DNA of 37,008 bases, from contig JAJRYE010000104.1 in NCBI GenBank assembly GCA_024275895.1, forward strand, positions 1-37,008, read 5' to 3'. This stretch comes from Alphaproteobacteria bacterium. Lineage in GTDB: Bacteria; Pseudomonadota; Alphaproteobacteria; Rhizobiales; BM303. Below the pieces are notes generated by a model. The model was not told the origin of the DNA. It ran no database searches and saw nothing but the letters and a program-made list of their open reading frames with translations. The number at the start of each line of letters is the position of its first letter. Position 1 is the stretch's first letter. The position numbers and the translations under genes are program-made. This document shows, one piece after another, positions 1 to 8,197 of this stretch.

Positions 1-409
1 CATAAAGCTGGCGTTCGGAATAGGATTGTTCGGGCTGGCGGTCGGAGCGGTAAAGATCGCGCACCACTTCGGCGACCAGAATAATATCGCCGGAATTGAT
101 CTTGGCTTCATATTCCTGGGCCCGGCGCGACCACATGGTGCGCTTGACCCGCGCGCGGCCGCGCAGGGTCTTTAACGCCTTGTCCATGATGTCGGTGTCG
201 GAAAGCTTGCGCATGCCAACGGCAGAGGCCTTGGCGGTGGGAACCCGCAAAACCATTTTTTCGTGCTCAAAATCAATGATGAAAAGCTCCAGCGTGGTGC
301 CGGCGATTTCCTCTTCCTCGATATCCTTGATCCGTCCTACGCCATGGGAGGGGTAAACAATATATTCGTTGACCCTGAAACCTTGACGTGTTTTGCGTGA
401 CGCAGCCAT
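1..409 (-). CDS. carD: CarD/CdnL-family RNA polymerase-binding transcription regulator (C-terminus cut by window edge)
   Basis: The minus-strand frame starts at ATG 409 and is open to base 1. The protein begins MAASRKTRQGFRVNEYIVYP. It has the N-terminal Tudor-like RNAP-interaction domain of CarD, with a YPSHGVGRI signature followed by an acidic IEEEEIAG stretch. An alpha-helical DNA-binding part follows, with a WSRRAQEYEAKI segment. Family members bind the RNA polymerase beta subunit and stabilise open complexes. They are usually about 160–170 residues in alphaproteobacteria, so roughly the last 30 residues lie outside the window. A GAGG ribosome-binding site sits about 8 bases upstream of the ATG. 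It lies downstream of fdxA on the same strand, but a terminator at 555–581 separates them, so it probably has its own promoter. Confidence 0.93.
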   Translation of the reverse strand, partial: MAASRKTRQGFRVNEYIVYPSHGVGRIKDIEEEEIAGTTLELFIIDFEHEKMVLRVPTAKASAVGMRKLSDTDIMDKALKTLRGRARVKRTMWSRRAQEYEAKINSGDIILVAEVVRDLYRSDRQPEQSYSERQLY

Positions 410-764
410 TCGATAACCTCTTGCTTGTCGTTTGTTCCCGTGGCGTCAAACCCTGTCTGACGCGCTTCGTCCTGTGTTTGCTTCGTGGAGCTTTTGTTGT
501 TTGTTCCTGATTTTCAAACCTGTCCGGCCTAGTCCGGCGGGGACCATGAGCCGTAAAAAAATCCGCTCCTTTAAAGAGCGGCGGATAAAAACACAAGGAT
601 ACACCTTCCAAATCTAAAAGTGGCGGAGCCTGAACCGGTAGCGCAGTCTAACACAAAACAGGCATAAAATGAAGGGGACCTGCCTGAAACAACAGGCAAT
701 GCCGTTTAACAGAAGAATTTCGTTGATGTCCTGGTTAGTGCGTCCGGGGGCTGTTGCGAAGGGT
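410..764. other. Intergenic stretch between fdxA and carD
   Basis: This 355-bp gap holds the fdxA terminator hairpin (555–581) and the carD ribosome-binding site. It also has a second, weaker hairpin at 681–698 (TGCCTG, six-base loop, CAGGCA), just past the fdxA stop on the minus strand. Short reading frames exist on both strands, but none has recognisable content. I could not pick a convincing carD promoter. Confidence 0.5.
555..581 (-). terminator. Rho-independent terminator after fdxA
   Basis: The hairpin is CCGCTC (563–568), a 7-base loop, and GAGCGG (576–581). Read on the minus strand it is followed by a run of seven T (complement of 555–562). It lies between fdxA and carD and separates their transcription. 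Confidence 0.7.
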
Positions 765-1103
765 TCAGTCGCCCTCTCCGGGTTTTTCCGAGAAATACTT
801 TTCCAGTTTGCCTTCTACCCCATCCATCTCCTCGGCGGTGTCCATCGGGTCGTGTTTTTCGGTGATGTTGGGCCAGATTTCGGCGTATTTGGCGTTCAGT
901 TCGACCCAGGATTCCACATCCGGCTCGGTGTCGGGCAAAATGGCCTCCGCCGGACATTCAGGCTCGCAAACGCCGCAATCGATACATTCATCAGGATGGA
1001 TAACCAGAAAATTCTCACCTTCATAAAAACAATCCACCGGGCAGACCTCCACGCAATCGGTGTATTTGCACATGATGCAGTTATCGACCACAACATACGT
1101 CAT
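765..1103 (-). CDS. fdxA: 7Fe ferredoxin FdxA
   Basis: This 112-residue ferredoxin carries one [3Fe-4S] and one [4Fe-4S] cluster for electron transfer in the cytoplasm. The cysteine pattern is complete. By homology with Azotobacter ferredoxin I, C9, C17 and C50 hold the 3Fe cluster, and C21, C40, C43 and C46 hold the 4Fe cluster. C12 and C25 are extra. The acidic C-terminal extension of about 55 residues is typical of the alphaproteobacterial FdxA type. A good AGGAG lies about 9 bases before the ATG. It sits between the S4-domain gene (133-bp gap) and carD. A promoter candidate lies in that gap, so it may be expressed apart from the helicase–S4 pair. The redox partner cannot be read from the window. 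Confidence 0.95.
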   Translation of the reverse strand: MTYVVVDNCIMCKYTDCVEVCPVDCFYEGENFLVIHPDECIDCGVCEPECPAEAILPDTEPDVESWVELNAKYAEIWPNITEKHDPMDTAEEMDGVEGKLEKYFSEKPGEGD

Positions 1104-1160
1104 ATTATGCTCCTGTACTTATTTCAGGTGATTTGTTCCTGTTACGAAATTCAGGCGTTT

Positions 1161-1188
1161 TCTATAGCATAGATGCGTGAGCATGCAA
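1161..1188 (-). promoter_or_regulatory. Candidate sigma70-type promoter of fdxA
   Basis: Read on the minus strand, TTGCAT (1183–1188), a 16-bp spacer and TATAGA (1161–1166) precede the fdxA ATG by about 57 bases. The match is moderate and spotted by eye. Confidence 0.35.
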
Positions 1189-1236
1189 CAGCCTGACGCC
1201 TAAAGATTAGCGGCAATTGATAAAATCTTCTGTGTG

Positions 1237-1635
1237 TTAGTCACGGTTGCTGAAAATTTGCAATTCGCGGCGCTGTTTTTTTGTCGGCCGTCCGGATCCG
1301 GGCTCGCGGCGGGCCGGTGCAAGAGGGGGCCGGTCTTCAGCGGTTTCAGCTTTTTTCTGTTCAGGCGGGGCAAGGTCATCATAAAGCAATACCGCCTCGC
1401 TATAGGGGCCGCGGCGGCTTGCCAGCTGCAGGATTTGTATCACCCGCACCTGCTTGTTAAGGACGAAGGTGAGGATATCATCGGGTTTGATTTTTTGCCC
1501 CGGTTTGGAGATGCGTTCGCCATTGCGCCTGATCCGACCTCTGGAAACAAGGGCGGCAGCGCGGGAGCGGCTTTTGATGAAGCGGGCGCTCCACAACCAT
1601 TTGTCTATTCTCTGGGCCGGGGCAGACTGGTTCAT
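1237..1635 (-). CDS. S4-domain RNA-binding protein, Hsp15/HslR-like
   Basis: This 132-residue basic protein has an S4 domain at about residues 9–70 (RIDKWLWSARFIKSR, then VSRGRIRRNG). The C-terminal tail ends in the GRPTKKQRREL motif usual in alphaproteobacterial members. In E. coli, Hsp15 binds 50S subunits carrying stalled nascent chains. The same ribosome-rescue role is inferred here, not shown. It starts 13 bases after the helicase stop, so the two genes are almost certainly cotranscribed. That pairing suggests RNA or ribosome quality control. Confidence 0.9.
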   Translation of the reverse strand: MNQSAPAQRIDKWLWSARFIKSRSRAAALVSRGRIRRNGERISKPGQKIKPDDILTFVLNKQVRVIQILQLASRRGPYSEAVLLYDDLAPPEQKKAETAEDRPPLAPARREPGSGRPTKKQRRELQIFSNRD

Positions 1636-1648
1636 GAGTGAAAACCGC

Positions 1649-4441
1649 CTATTCGGATTTCTCCATGCGGGCTTTTAAGGCCTGCAAGGCGGCAAAGGGC
1701 GAATTGGGATCGGGTTTGGCCGCCGGTTTTTTCCCTGTCTGTTTCCTGCCACCGCGCGGCGGGGGGCTCTTTGCGCCCGGGGGCGTTTTCTCTCCCCTTC
1801 GATGGGGCTTGCGGGGCCTGTGGGGGGGGTGTTTTTTAACCGGAACCGGACGCCAGATTTCAATGAATTTTTCGTCTTCGGGCTCTGCCGGTGCAGGTTC
1901 GGCCGCCGCTGACTCAGCCACTGCTGGCTCTGGCGCCGCTGACACTGGTGCCGGTTCAGCGGGAGCGGGGGGCTTCTCTTTGCTTTTTTCGCTTTCAGGC
2001 GTTACCTCGATTTTGCGCCTCTGGCAGCGAAAACCGATGGCGCGCAGGATTTCGGCAAAATCCTCGCCCGAGCAGCCGACAAAGGACATCATGGTAGGGG
2101 TAACGGTGAAGCCGCCGCCCTCAACCGAGCCTTCGGGGCGTTTGTCCTCGGCGCTCTCGCCCTTCCAGTACACCAGAGGGCGGATTTCATCGGCAAGGCG
2201 CTCGAGCATGTCAACCCGCACGGCGCGCAGGCCACAAAGTTTAAAACCCGATGCCTCGTAATAACCCCTTGGCAGGGCGGGGTCGGTCTTGACCGATGTG
2301 AGCCCCTCGCCGGGCGGCTCGGGCAGGGTTTCGGCGCTGGCCGCGCCCTGGAAAAGTGCCCAGAGCAGGCGGCGCAAAGAGGCGGCGGCCGGTTTTAACA
2401 GCATGGGCAGGTAAATCGAGTAGGCGCCGAAACGCACCCCGTATTTGCGCAGCTCGCCGCGGGCGTCCTGATCCAGCGCCCTGATATCCTCGGCGATGCT
2501 CTGGCGGTCAACAAGTCCGAGATGTTCGGCAAGCCGAAACGCCACGCCGCGGGCAAGACCGGTCAGCTCCCGGGCATCGCGCAGTTTGAGCAGCGGTTCC
2601 AGAAGGGCGGCAATACGGGATTCAAGCCAGTCTTGCAGCCTTTTGGCCATGGCCTCGAGCTCGGCCGCGCCAAGATGCTCGCCGGCGGCGATCTCGATTG
2701 CCGGGGCAAGAATGGTTTCGCCGGCTTTAAGATGGGCGATGATCTGCCCTTCCCACATAACCGCACCGTCAGAGTTGAGGCTGAAAGCACTGTCGGGGGC
2801 CTGAATGAGGCGGGCAGCGCGTTCGGGTATTTCCTTTGCCAGCACGGTGTTGGCGGCGGCGCGCAGGGCCTTGCCGTCAATATCGGAGTCCCGGGATTGC
2901 GGAATGAAAACGAATCCTTTCAGGGAACCGATGGTTTCGCCTTCCACGATGACATCGCCTTCCCCGGTAACAGCGGCCATTAATTCTTCCTTTTCTCTCA
3001 AGCTTTTCATAAGCACGCTGGTGCGGCGGTCAACAAAGCGTGAAACCAGTTTCTGATGCAGGGCATCGGAGAGCCTGTCTTCCAGCTTGCGCGTGACAGA
3101 GCGCCAGTTTTCCTGATCATCCAGCCATCCGGCGTGATTGGCAATGAATGTCCAGGTGCGGATATAGGATATCCGGTTTGCCAATGTATCAATATTTCCA
3201 TCCGTTTTGTCCGCAAGTCTGATTTTACCGGCAAACCAGTCCTGCGGGATATGACCATCCTTTACCAGAAATTCAAAAACTTTTGCAATCAGTTCCGAAT
3301 GGTCATTGGCGGCGATTTTACGGTAATCGGGAAGCTGGCAGATCTCCCATAGCAGGGCAAGATCTTCAGGCGTCCTGATCTTTGCGGTAACCTCCGCGTC
3401 CCGGCTCAGGATTTCCAGCGCCTGCTGATCGGCTCCTATGCGGGCGCGCACCAGACCGGGGCGGGCTGGCGGGCGGTTAAGGGCCTCAAACAGGGCTTCC
3501 ATGCTGGTGAAATCGAGCTCGGTATTGCGCCATTGCAGGCATTTGATGCTGTCGAATTCATGGTTCTCGATGCGCGAGATGACATCGGGGTGAAAATCGG
3601 GCGCATTGGCGGTTTCGCCGAATGAGCCGTCATTCATGTGGCGTCCGGCGCGCCCGGCGATCTGGGCCAGCTCCGCAGGGCTTAGCTGGCGGTAATCGCG
3701 GCCGTCGAATTTGCGCGTTGCGGCAAAGGCGACATGATCAATCTCCATATTCAGCCCCATGCCGATGGCATCGGTGGCAACGAGAAAATCAACATCGCCC
3801 GACTGGAAGAGCTCAACCTGGGCGTTGCGGGTGCGCGGGCTCAGCGCCCCCATGACAACCGCCGCGCCGCCGCGTTGGCGGCGGACAAGCTCCGCCGTTT
3901 CATAAACGCTCTGGGCGCTAAACGCGACAATGGCGCTGCGCCGGGGCAGGCGGGAGAGTTTTTTGCGTCCCGCATAAGACAGGGAGGAAAACCGCGGCCG
4001 CGATACAAAATTGGCGCCGGGGAGCAGCTCGGCGATCAGGGGCCGCATGGTATCGGCGCCCAGAAGCATGGTTTCGGACAGGCCGCGCGCATGCAGCAGG
4101 CGGCGGGTGAAGACATGGCCGCGCTCGGCATCGGCGCTCAACTGGATTTCATCAATCGCCATGAAATCACTGGCGTGATCAAGCGGCATGGACTCGACGG
4201 TGCAGACAAAATAGGCCGGATTGGCGGGAATGATTTTTTCCTCACCGGTGATCAGCGCCACGCGCTCGGCGCCGCAGCGCGGCCGGATGCGGTCGTAAAC
4301 CTCGCGCGCCAGCAGCCGCAACGGCAGACCGATAATGCAGCTGCGATGCGCCAGCAGCCGCTCGATGGCCAGATGGGTCTTGCCGGTGTTGGTGGGGCCG
4401 AGAACCGCGGTGATGCCATATCCGGAACGTTTTATCATCAT
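1649..4441 (-). CDS. SUV3-like superfamily 2 DEAD/DExH RNA helicase
   Basis: This 930-residue helicase resembles mitochondrial SUV3. Walker A is GPTNTGKT (15–22), motif II is DEIQ (97–100), and motif VI is QIAGRAGR (260–267). The conserved middle region is followed by an Ala/Pro/Glu-rich low-complexity stretch. A short KFIEIWRPVP element then precedes a basic tail, as in other alphaproteobacterial homologues. SUV3 unwinds RNA for degradation in mitochondria. Its bacterial relatives are poorly studied, so a role in RNA turnover is inference. Two adjacent ATGs (4441 and 4438) are both possible, and I take the first. The gene leads a minus-strand run with the S4 gene, with fdxA and carD downstream. 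Confidence 0.92.
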   Translation of the reverse strand: MMIKRSGYGITAVLGPTNTGKTHLAIERLLAHRSCIIGLPLRLLAREVYDRIRPRCGAERVALITGEEKIIPANPAYFVCTVESMPLDHASDFMAIDEIQLSADAERGHVFTRRLLHARGLSETMLLGADTMRPLIAELLPGANFVSRPRFSSLSYAGRKKLSRLPRRSAIVAFSAQSVYETAELVRRQRGGAAVVMGALSPRTRNAQVELFQSGDVDFLVATDAIGMGLNMEIDHVAFAATRKFDGRDYRQLSPAELAQIAGRAGRHMNDGSFGETANAPDFHPDVISRIENHEFDSIKCLQWRNTELDFTSMEALFEALNRPPARPGLVRARIGADQQALEILSRDAEVTAKIRTPEDLALLWEICQLPDYRKIAANDHSELIAKVFEFLVKDGHIPQDWFAGKIRLADKTDGNIDTLANRISYIRTWTFIANHAGWLDDQENWRSVTRKLEDRLSDALHQKLVSRFVDRRTSVLMKSLREKEELMAAVTGEGDVIVEGETIGSLKGFVFIPQSRDSDIDGKALRAAANTVLAKEIPERAARLIQAPDSAFSLNSDGAVMWEGQIIAHLKAGETILAPAIEIAAGEHLGAAELEAMAKRLQDWLESRIAALLEPLLKLRDARELTGLARGVAFRLAEHLGLVDRQSIAEDIRALDQDARGELRKYGVRFGAYSIYLPMLLKPAAASLRRLLWALFQGAASAETLPEPPGEGLTSVKTDPALPRGYYEASGFKLCGLRAVRVDMLERLADEIRPLVYWKGESAEDKRPEGSVEGGGFTVTPTMMSFVGCSGEDFAEILRAIGFRCQRRKIEVTPESEKSKEKPPAPAEPAPVSAAPEPAVAESAAAEPAPAEPEDEKFIEIWRPVPVKKHPPHRPRKPHRRGEKTPPGAKSPPPRGGRKQTGKKPAAKPDPNSPFAALQALKARMEKSE

Positions 4442-4943
4442 GAATGTTTTCCCGGGCCTTTTTGATGCAATGGTGGAACCGGCATGGGCTGATATGTGCC
4501 AGACTGGCTCAAAGGGCTTTCATAAATTAACTTTTTGAACGTGTGAAGAACAAAGGCTGACCGAATCACTGACATGGCTTTGATTCTGTTTTTGTTCTCA
4601 TCAATATCTGGTTTTTGGCAAGGTTTCGCGCATGATTTTAGATGTTCGGGGCGCTTTTGCGAACCTCTTTTGCGCCCAAAGGTTAACACAGCCGGCGCAT
4701 CGGGTTAAGGAAGTCTGAAGGCGTGAGCTTCAAAATCATGATCGGACGTTAACAACCGGACCGATAGGGGAACAAACCCTGCCCGAATCACTGACCCGCA
4801 ATCGTTTCCCATTTTGTTCACCGCAATATGTTGATTTCAGAGCTGAATTCTCCACGTCCGGACTTTGGAAAATTGCCGGTCCGGTCAAAAACAGCCGCTA
4901 GCGTTAAGGATTGCTGTTTCATTTTGACACAGAAGGGATTGGC
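4442..4943. other. 502-bp non-coding stretch with short repeats
   Basis: I find no convincing gene here. A minus-strand frame at 4438–4689 has no recognisable content and no good start. The stretch contains an exact 13-bp direct repeat, CCGAATCACTGAC (4561–4573 and 4783–4795). It has an inverted pair GGGCGC/GCGCCC near 4648–4676 and an inverted pair CCGGAC (4858–4863)/GTCCGG (4879–4884). It must hold the helicase promoter. I see no tRNA-like fold. Confidence 0.5.
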
Positions 4944-5810
4944 CTATTTTGTTTTAAAGTTCACCGTCTGGCCGTCAATTCGGGTGCGTCTTAGATGCAC
5001 AACCGCATTGGCCCATTTGGTGGGGAAATTGATTTTCACCGGGATCATCAAGGTGGCTTTGTCTACCCTGATCGGGGCGAACCAGACGGGGACATAGGGG
5101 ATCGGGTTTTGCCGCTCCAGTTTTAACGTGCGGGCCGATTGTCCGGCGATGGGAACATATTTGACCATGCATTTATAGGCCGGTCCCGTATAGCCGCTTG
5201 AGCCGCCCTTCAGATAGTCCAGTTTGATATAGCGGTAGCGCAGATCCCAGATAGTGTGACCGTCAATAATCCGGTGACGGCGGCGGCAGGGGCGCCGGGT
5301 TTCATATATCGTGGCCGAGAGCAGGGATGTGAGCGGATCGGGCATGCCGGCGCGCAGCTTTTTCCTCACGGCGCTCACCCGGTTTTGGGGCAGGCGGGGG
5401 ATGGTGGAGATGCGGTGGCGCGCGGCGTTGTTCCAGCTCATGCGGACCCGGTAAACCGCATCGCCGCCCTTGCCGTCGGATATGTATTGCTTCGGGCGCA
5501 GGCCCCTTGAGGATATGCGCCCGGTGACGAGGGAGTCAAAACGGCCCTGGGCAATGATATTGCCAAGCCCGACCGGCTGGATGAGCGAGGTCGCCTTATA
5601 GCGCCCCTTGTCGAGAGTAATGCCGAATTTGGCCGATACCATTGAAATCCCGGCGCCGTAAATCCGGTAGTCAAGTTCGATCTTCTTGCGCATGGCGCGG
5701 ATGGCCCGGATATTGAGAAGGGGGTTTTTAACCCCCGCCATGGCGCGCGCCGCCATGGCATTGCCCTGGGGCAGAAGCAGGAAAACAAGAACCAAGATAA
5801 GACTGCGCAT
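4944..5810 (-). CDS. Secreted DUF3108-like protein
   Basis: From ATG 5810 the product is 288 residues. It opens with a clear Sec signal peptide (MRSLILVLVFLLLPQGNAMA), with likely cleavage after NAMA or AARA. An upstream in-frame ATG at 5852 would add 14 residues ahead of the signal peptide. Neither start has a strong ribosome-binding site, so I chose the one that exposes the signal. The mature part is beta-rich and basic, with YRIYGAGI near the N-terminus and IDGHTIWDLRY in the middle. It resembles DUF3108 proteins, which are periplasmic or outer-membrane-associated and of unknown function. It stands alone, facing away from rpmB. Confidence 0.75.
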   Translation of the reverse strand: MRSLILVLVFLLLPQGNAMAARAMAGVKNPLLNIRAIRAMRKKIELDYRIYGAGISMVSAKFGITLDKGRYKATSLIQPVGLGNIIAQGRFDSLVTGRISSRGLRPKQYISDGKGGDAVYRVRMSWNNAARHRISTIPRLPQNRVSAVRKKLRAGMPDPLTSLLSATIYETRRPCRRRHRIIDGHTIWDLRYRYIKLDYLKGGSSGYTGPAYKCMVKYVPIAGQSARTLKLERQNPIPYVPVWFAPIRVDKATLMIPVKINFPTKWANAVVHLRRTRIDGQTVNFKTK

Positions 5811-5962
5811 GGTATAACGGGGACCCGGGTCGTTTGAGAAATTGAACTGCATTCAATCCGCTTTAGCATTTTTTTTGTTTCAGGTGAGCGAATCTTTTGT
5901 AAAAAAATGCTGCCGGAAAGGCAAATTAGGTGATTTGCAGGGCAATGAAAAGCAAACAGGGC

Positions 5963-5992
5963 TTGACGGAAGGGTTTTTTGCGCTTTATTAC
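5963..5992 (+). promoter_or_regulatory. Candidate promoter of rpmB
   Basis: TTGACG (5963–5968), an 18-bp spacer and TATTAC (5987–5992) end 68 bases before the rpmB start. TTGACG is a common alphaproteobacterial -35 element. Assigned by eye. Confidence 0.45.
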
Positions 5993-6059
5993 GTGCAACT
6001 TCGTGTGCGGCCCTGAATTGGCCCGCCATTGGATTTTAAGAGAATTAAAGGAGGGGCTG

Positions 6060-6359
6060 ATGTCCCGTCGTTGCGAGTTGACCGGAAAAGCGGTCCAGGC
6101 CGGAAATAATGTCAGCCATGCGCATAACAAGACACGGCGCAGGTTTTTGCCCAATCTTTGTCAGGTCTCGCTGTTGAGCGAGGCCCTGGGCAAGCAGGTG
6201 CGGCTGCGTATCAGCGCCAATGCCCTGCGCACGGTCGAGCATCGCGGCGGGCTCGATGCGTTTCTCGCCAAGGCCAAGGCGGATGAACTCTCGCTGAAGG
6301 CGCGGCGCATCAAACGCCAGATCGCCAAGGCGGCACCTGCTGAACAAGACGCAACCTAG
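6060..6359 (+). CDS. rpmB: 50S ribosomal protein L28
   Basis: This is a 99-residue L28, the usual length in alphaproteobacteria (E. coli L28 is 78, without the C-terminal extension). The N-terminus [20 protein letters not shown] and the [10 protein letters not shown] element are diagnostic. It is a component of the large ribosomal subunit. The start is fixed by a strong AAGGAGGGG ribosome-binding site 6–7 bases upstream. The frame stays open further upstream to 5979, but that part is not conserved. The yhhQ-type gene follows 77 bases later on the same strand. Confidence 0.97.
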   Translation: MSRRCELTGKAVQAGNNVSHAHNKTRRRFLPNLCQVSLLSEALGKQVRLRISANALRTVEHRGGLDAFLAKAKADELSLKARRIKRQIAKAAPAEQDAT

Positions 6360-6389
6360 CGTCAGCAATTTGTTTTTACTGTTATAATA

Positions 6390-6410
6390 CCGGCGCTGGT
6401 TCAGTGCCGG
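6390..6410 (+). promoter_or_regulatory. Hairpin in the leader of the queuosine-precursor transporter gene
   Basis: CCGGCGCTG, loop GTT, CAGTGCCGG form a 9-bp stem with one G·T pair, directly after a TATAAT-like box (6383–6388). It lies between rpmB and the transporter start and has no T-run. An alternative fold pairs TTCAGT (6400–6405) with ACTGAA (6425–6430) close to the start codon. Its function is unknown. Confidence 0.35.
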
Positions 6411-6439
6411 TTCGGCGTGCCAAGAACTGAAAAAAAGTG

Positions 6440-7105
6440 ATGACACCGGTATTCGTACACAGGCGCAACATCCAGATGCTCTGGCCTCTGGGCGCGATGG
6501 TGGCTGTTGTCGCTGCTTCCAACTATCTGGTTCAGTTTCCGGTTCAATACCATTTTGGCACTATCAACCTCGCCGATATTCTCACCTGGGGTGCCTTTAC
6601 CTATCCGGCGGCGTTTCTTGTCACTGATCTGACAAACCGCAAATTCGGCCCGCGCCGGGCGCGCTTTGTGGTTCTTGCCGGTTTCGTGCTGGCGGTGGCG
6701 CTTTCGGTCTGGCTGGCAAGCCCGCGAATCGCCATTGCGTCGGGCGCCGCATTTTTAACGGCACAGCTTCTTGATGTGACGATCTTCGATCGCCTGCGCC
6801 GCGAGACATGGTGGCGGGCGCCGCTGATCTCTTCCGTGCTGGGCTCGCTGATTGATACCTTGCTGTTCTTCTCGCTCGCCTTTGCCGCTGTTTTTGTCAT
6901 ACTGGGGGCAAATGATGATTTTGCTCTTACATCTGCGCCGCTTCTGGGCGTTCTGGGGGGCGAAGTGCCGCGCTGGATGTCATGGGCGCTGGGCGATCTT
7001 GCCGTCAAGCTCATGGTGGCGCTGTTCATGCTCGCGCCCTACAGGGCCCTGCGGATGTGGCTGGCACCGCGCGATTACACCCCGGATATGGCGCTGAAAA
7101 GCTGA
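6440..7105 (+). CDS. yhhQ: YhhQ/VUT-family queuosine precursor (preQ0/preQ1) transporter
   Basis: This is a 221-residue inner-membrane protein with about six hydrophobic segments. The family signature is present: DILTWGAFTYPAAFLVTDLT at about residues 45–64, and charged NRKFGPRRAR after the second segment. E. coli YhhQ imports queuosine precursors for tRNA wobble-base modification. GTG 6437 and ATG 6440 are adjacent starts, and I prefer the ATG. There is no proper Shine–Dalgarno, only an A-rich run. Its place right after rpmB, with a structured leader, may mean translational or riboswitch-like control. That is inference. Confidence 0.9.
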   Translation: MTPVFVHRRNIQMLWPLGAMVAVVAASNYLVQFPVQYHFGTINLADILTWGAFTYPAAFLVTDLTNRKFGPRRARFVVLAGFVLAVALSVWLASPRIAIASGAAFLTAQLLDVTIFDRLRRETWWRAPLISSVLGSLIDTLLFFSLAFAAVFVILGANDDFALTSAPLLGVLGGEVPRWMSWALGDLAVKLMVALFMLAPYRALRMWLAPRDYTPDMALKS

Positions 7106-7125
7106 CCCTCAGCCGATTCTTGCTC

Positions 7126-8190
7126 TCAACCTTTTCCGGGCAGGGCGAATTGCAGCAGCAAGGTGCGTTGAAGAATACTGAAATTATCATCGGAAATGAG
7201 GGTCAGGCGCAGCTCGCCGTCAGGGGCAGTATGAAGGCTCATGCCTTCCATATTGTCTATCGAGCGATTCATTCCCGATTCGATCAGCACCTTGCCATCA
7301 AGAACGGCGCCGGGGCGGATGGTGGCCGAGGCAATCCGGCGGATGCGGAATTGTAGACCGGAGAACATGGAAAGCTTGCGCTCAAGAATGAGAAGGTCGC
7401 CGCCGGGAAGGGTTTCGGCATCGGTCAGATCATACTCATTGCGGCGCAGAACCTTCAGGTCGCCTTTAAAGGGGCCGTTCAGTATCCAGCCCCTGATATT
7501 GCCGTTTTTGTCCAGAGACCTCTCGCTCAGGGCAATGATCGCGCCTTTTTGCGCCGTGTTTTTTCCAAATACGGCAATGGCTTCAAGGCCCTTGTTGTAT
7601 TTCAGGCTTTTCAGCGCCCCGGGGGTTTTTATCGCACGTCCGGCGGCGCGCAGCCCTTTTTTGCCAAAGGCGTATTTCAATATACGGTGGCGGCGCTCGA
7701 ATGAGACCAGAAGCCGGGACAAATCGCCGCCCGGATCGAGTGCGACAATCGATTCTGAATCTTTCCAGCGTTTCCCCTTCAGGGGGCGGCCGCGGGCGTT
7801 GAGAAGTTTGCTGAAGCGGACGTTTTGCAGCCCCGAGAGCCTACCTGCGTCATATTTCAGGACTGCGGACATCCACCACCCCCTGTCGCTGACCGCTACC
7901 ATCTTGTCGCCCTTGCCGTTCAGGGCGAGGCCGGAAAATCCGCCAAATTTGTCATGATCGGAGGTCAGGACCAGACCGCCGCGCCATTCCAGGGCGCCAA
8001 AACGGGTGCGGGCGGCATCAAAGGGGTCAAAATTTATCGGCTGGGCATAAACCCTGATCTGGGCGATCTTGCCCGATATCGCCGGGCCAGACGCCGTTGC
8101 CGGGCTCAAGACAATCGCCAGAAGGAGGAAGACCGGGATTGCCGCTTTTGTCATCATGTTGCGCATGGCCGGCGTTTCTCGCTTTTGCAT
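7126..8190 (-). CDS. Phytase-like (esterase-like activity of phytase) secreted protein
   Basis: From ATG 8190 the product is 354 residues. The N-terminal signal peptide starts most cleanly at an internal Met (ATG 8166: RNMMTKAAIPVFLLLAIVL, then SPATASG). The mature part matches the phytase-like beta-propeller family. FGGFSGLALN…VSDRGWW and the C-terminal DNMEGMSLH…SDDNFS are its recurring motifs, and acidic residues in them would bind metal. Substrate specificity in this family is unproven. An upstream TTG/ATG pair (8232/8229) would overlap cobT by about 30 bases and lacks a ribosome-binding site. ATG 8190 is 7 bases past the cobT stop. It is the last gene of the J-protein–cobS–cobT operon. 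Confidence 0.85.
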   Translation of the reverse strand: MQKRETPAMRNMMTKAAIPVFLLLAIVLSPATASGPAISGKIAQIRVYAQPINFDPFDAARTRFGALEWRGGLVLTSDHDKFGGFSGLALNGKGDKMVAVSDRGWWMSAVLKYDAGRLSGLQNVRFSKLLNARGRPLKGKRWKDSESIVALDPGGDLSRLLVSFERRHRILKYAFGKKGLRAAGRAIKTPGALKSLKYNKGLEAIAVFGKNTAQKGAIIALSERSLDKNGNIRGWILNGPFKGDLKVLRRNEYDLTDAETLPGGDLLILERKLSMFSGLQFRIRRIASATIRPGAVLDGKVLIESGMNRSIDNMEGMSLHTAPDGELRLTLISDDNFSILQRTLLLQFALPGKG

Positions 8191-8197
8191 CGATCTT

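Noticed and set aside
669-1172. 167-codon plus-strand frame over fdxA
   Set aside because: Complement shadow of the well-supported ferredoxin gene.
3734-4465. 243-codon plus-strand frame opposite the helicase
   Set aside because: Shadow frame. The helicase motifs on the other strand are unambiguous.
4438-4689. 83-codon minus-strand frame upstream of the helicase
   Set aside because: No recognisable domain, no ribosome-binding site, and it overlaps the helicase start.
6390-6436. Canonical preQ1 class I riboswitch
   Set aside because: The P1 stem, loop order and A-rich tail do not fit the published consensus. Kept only as a possible unknown leader.
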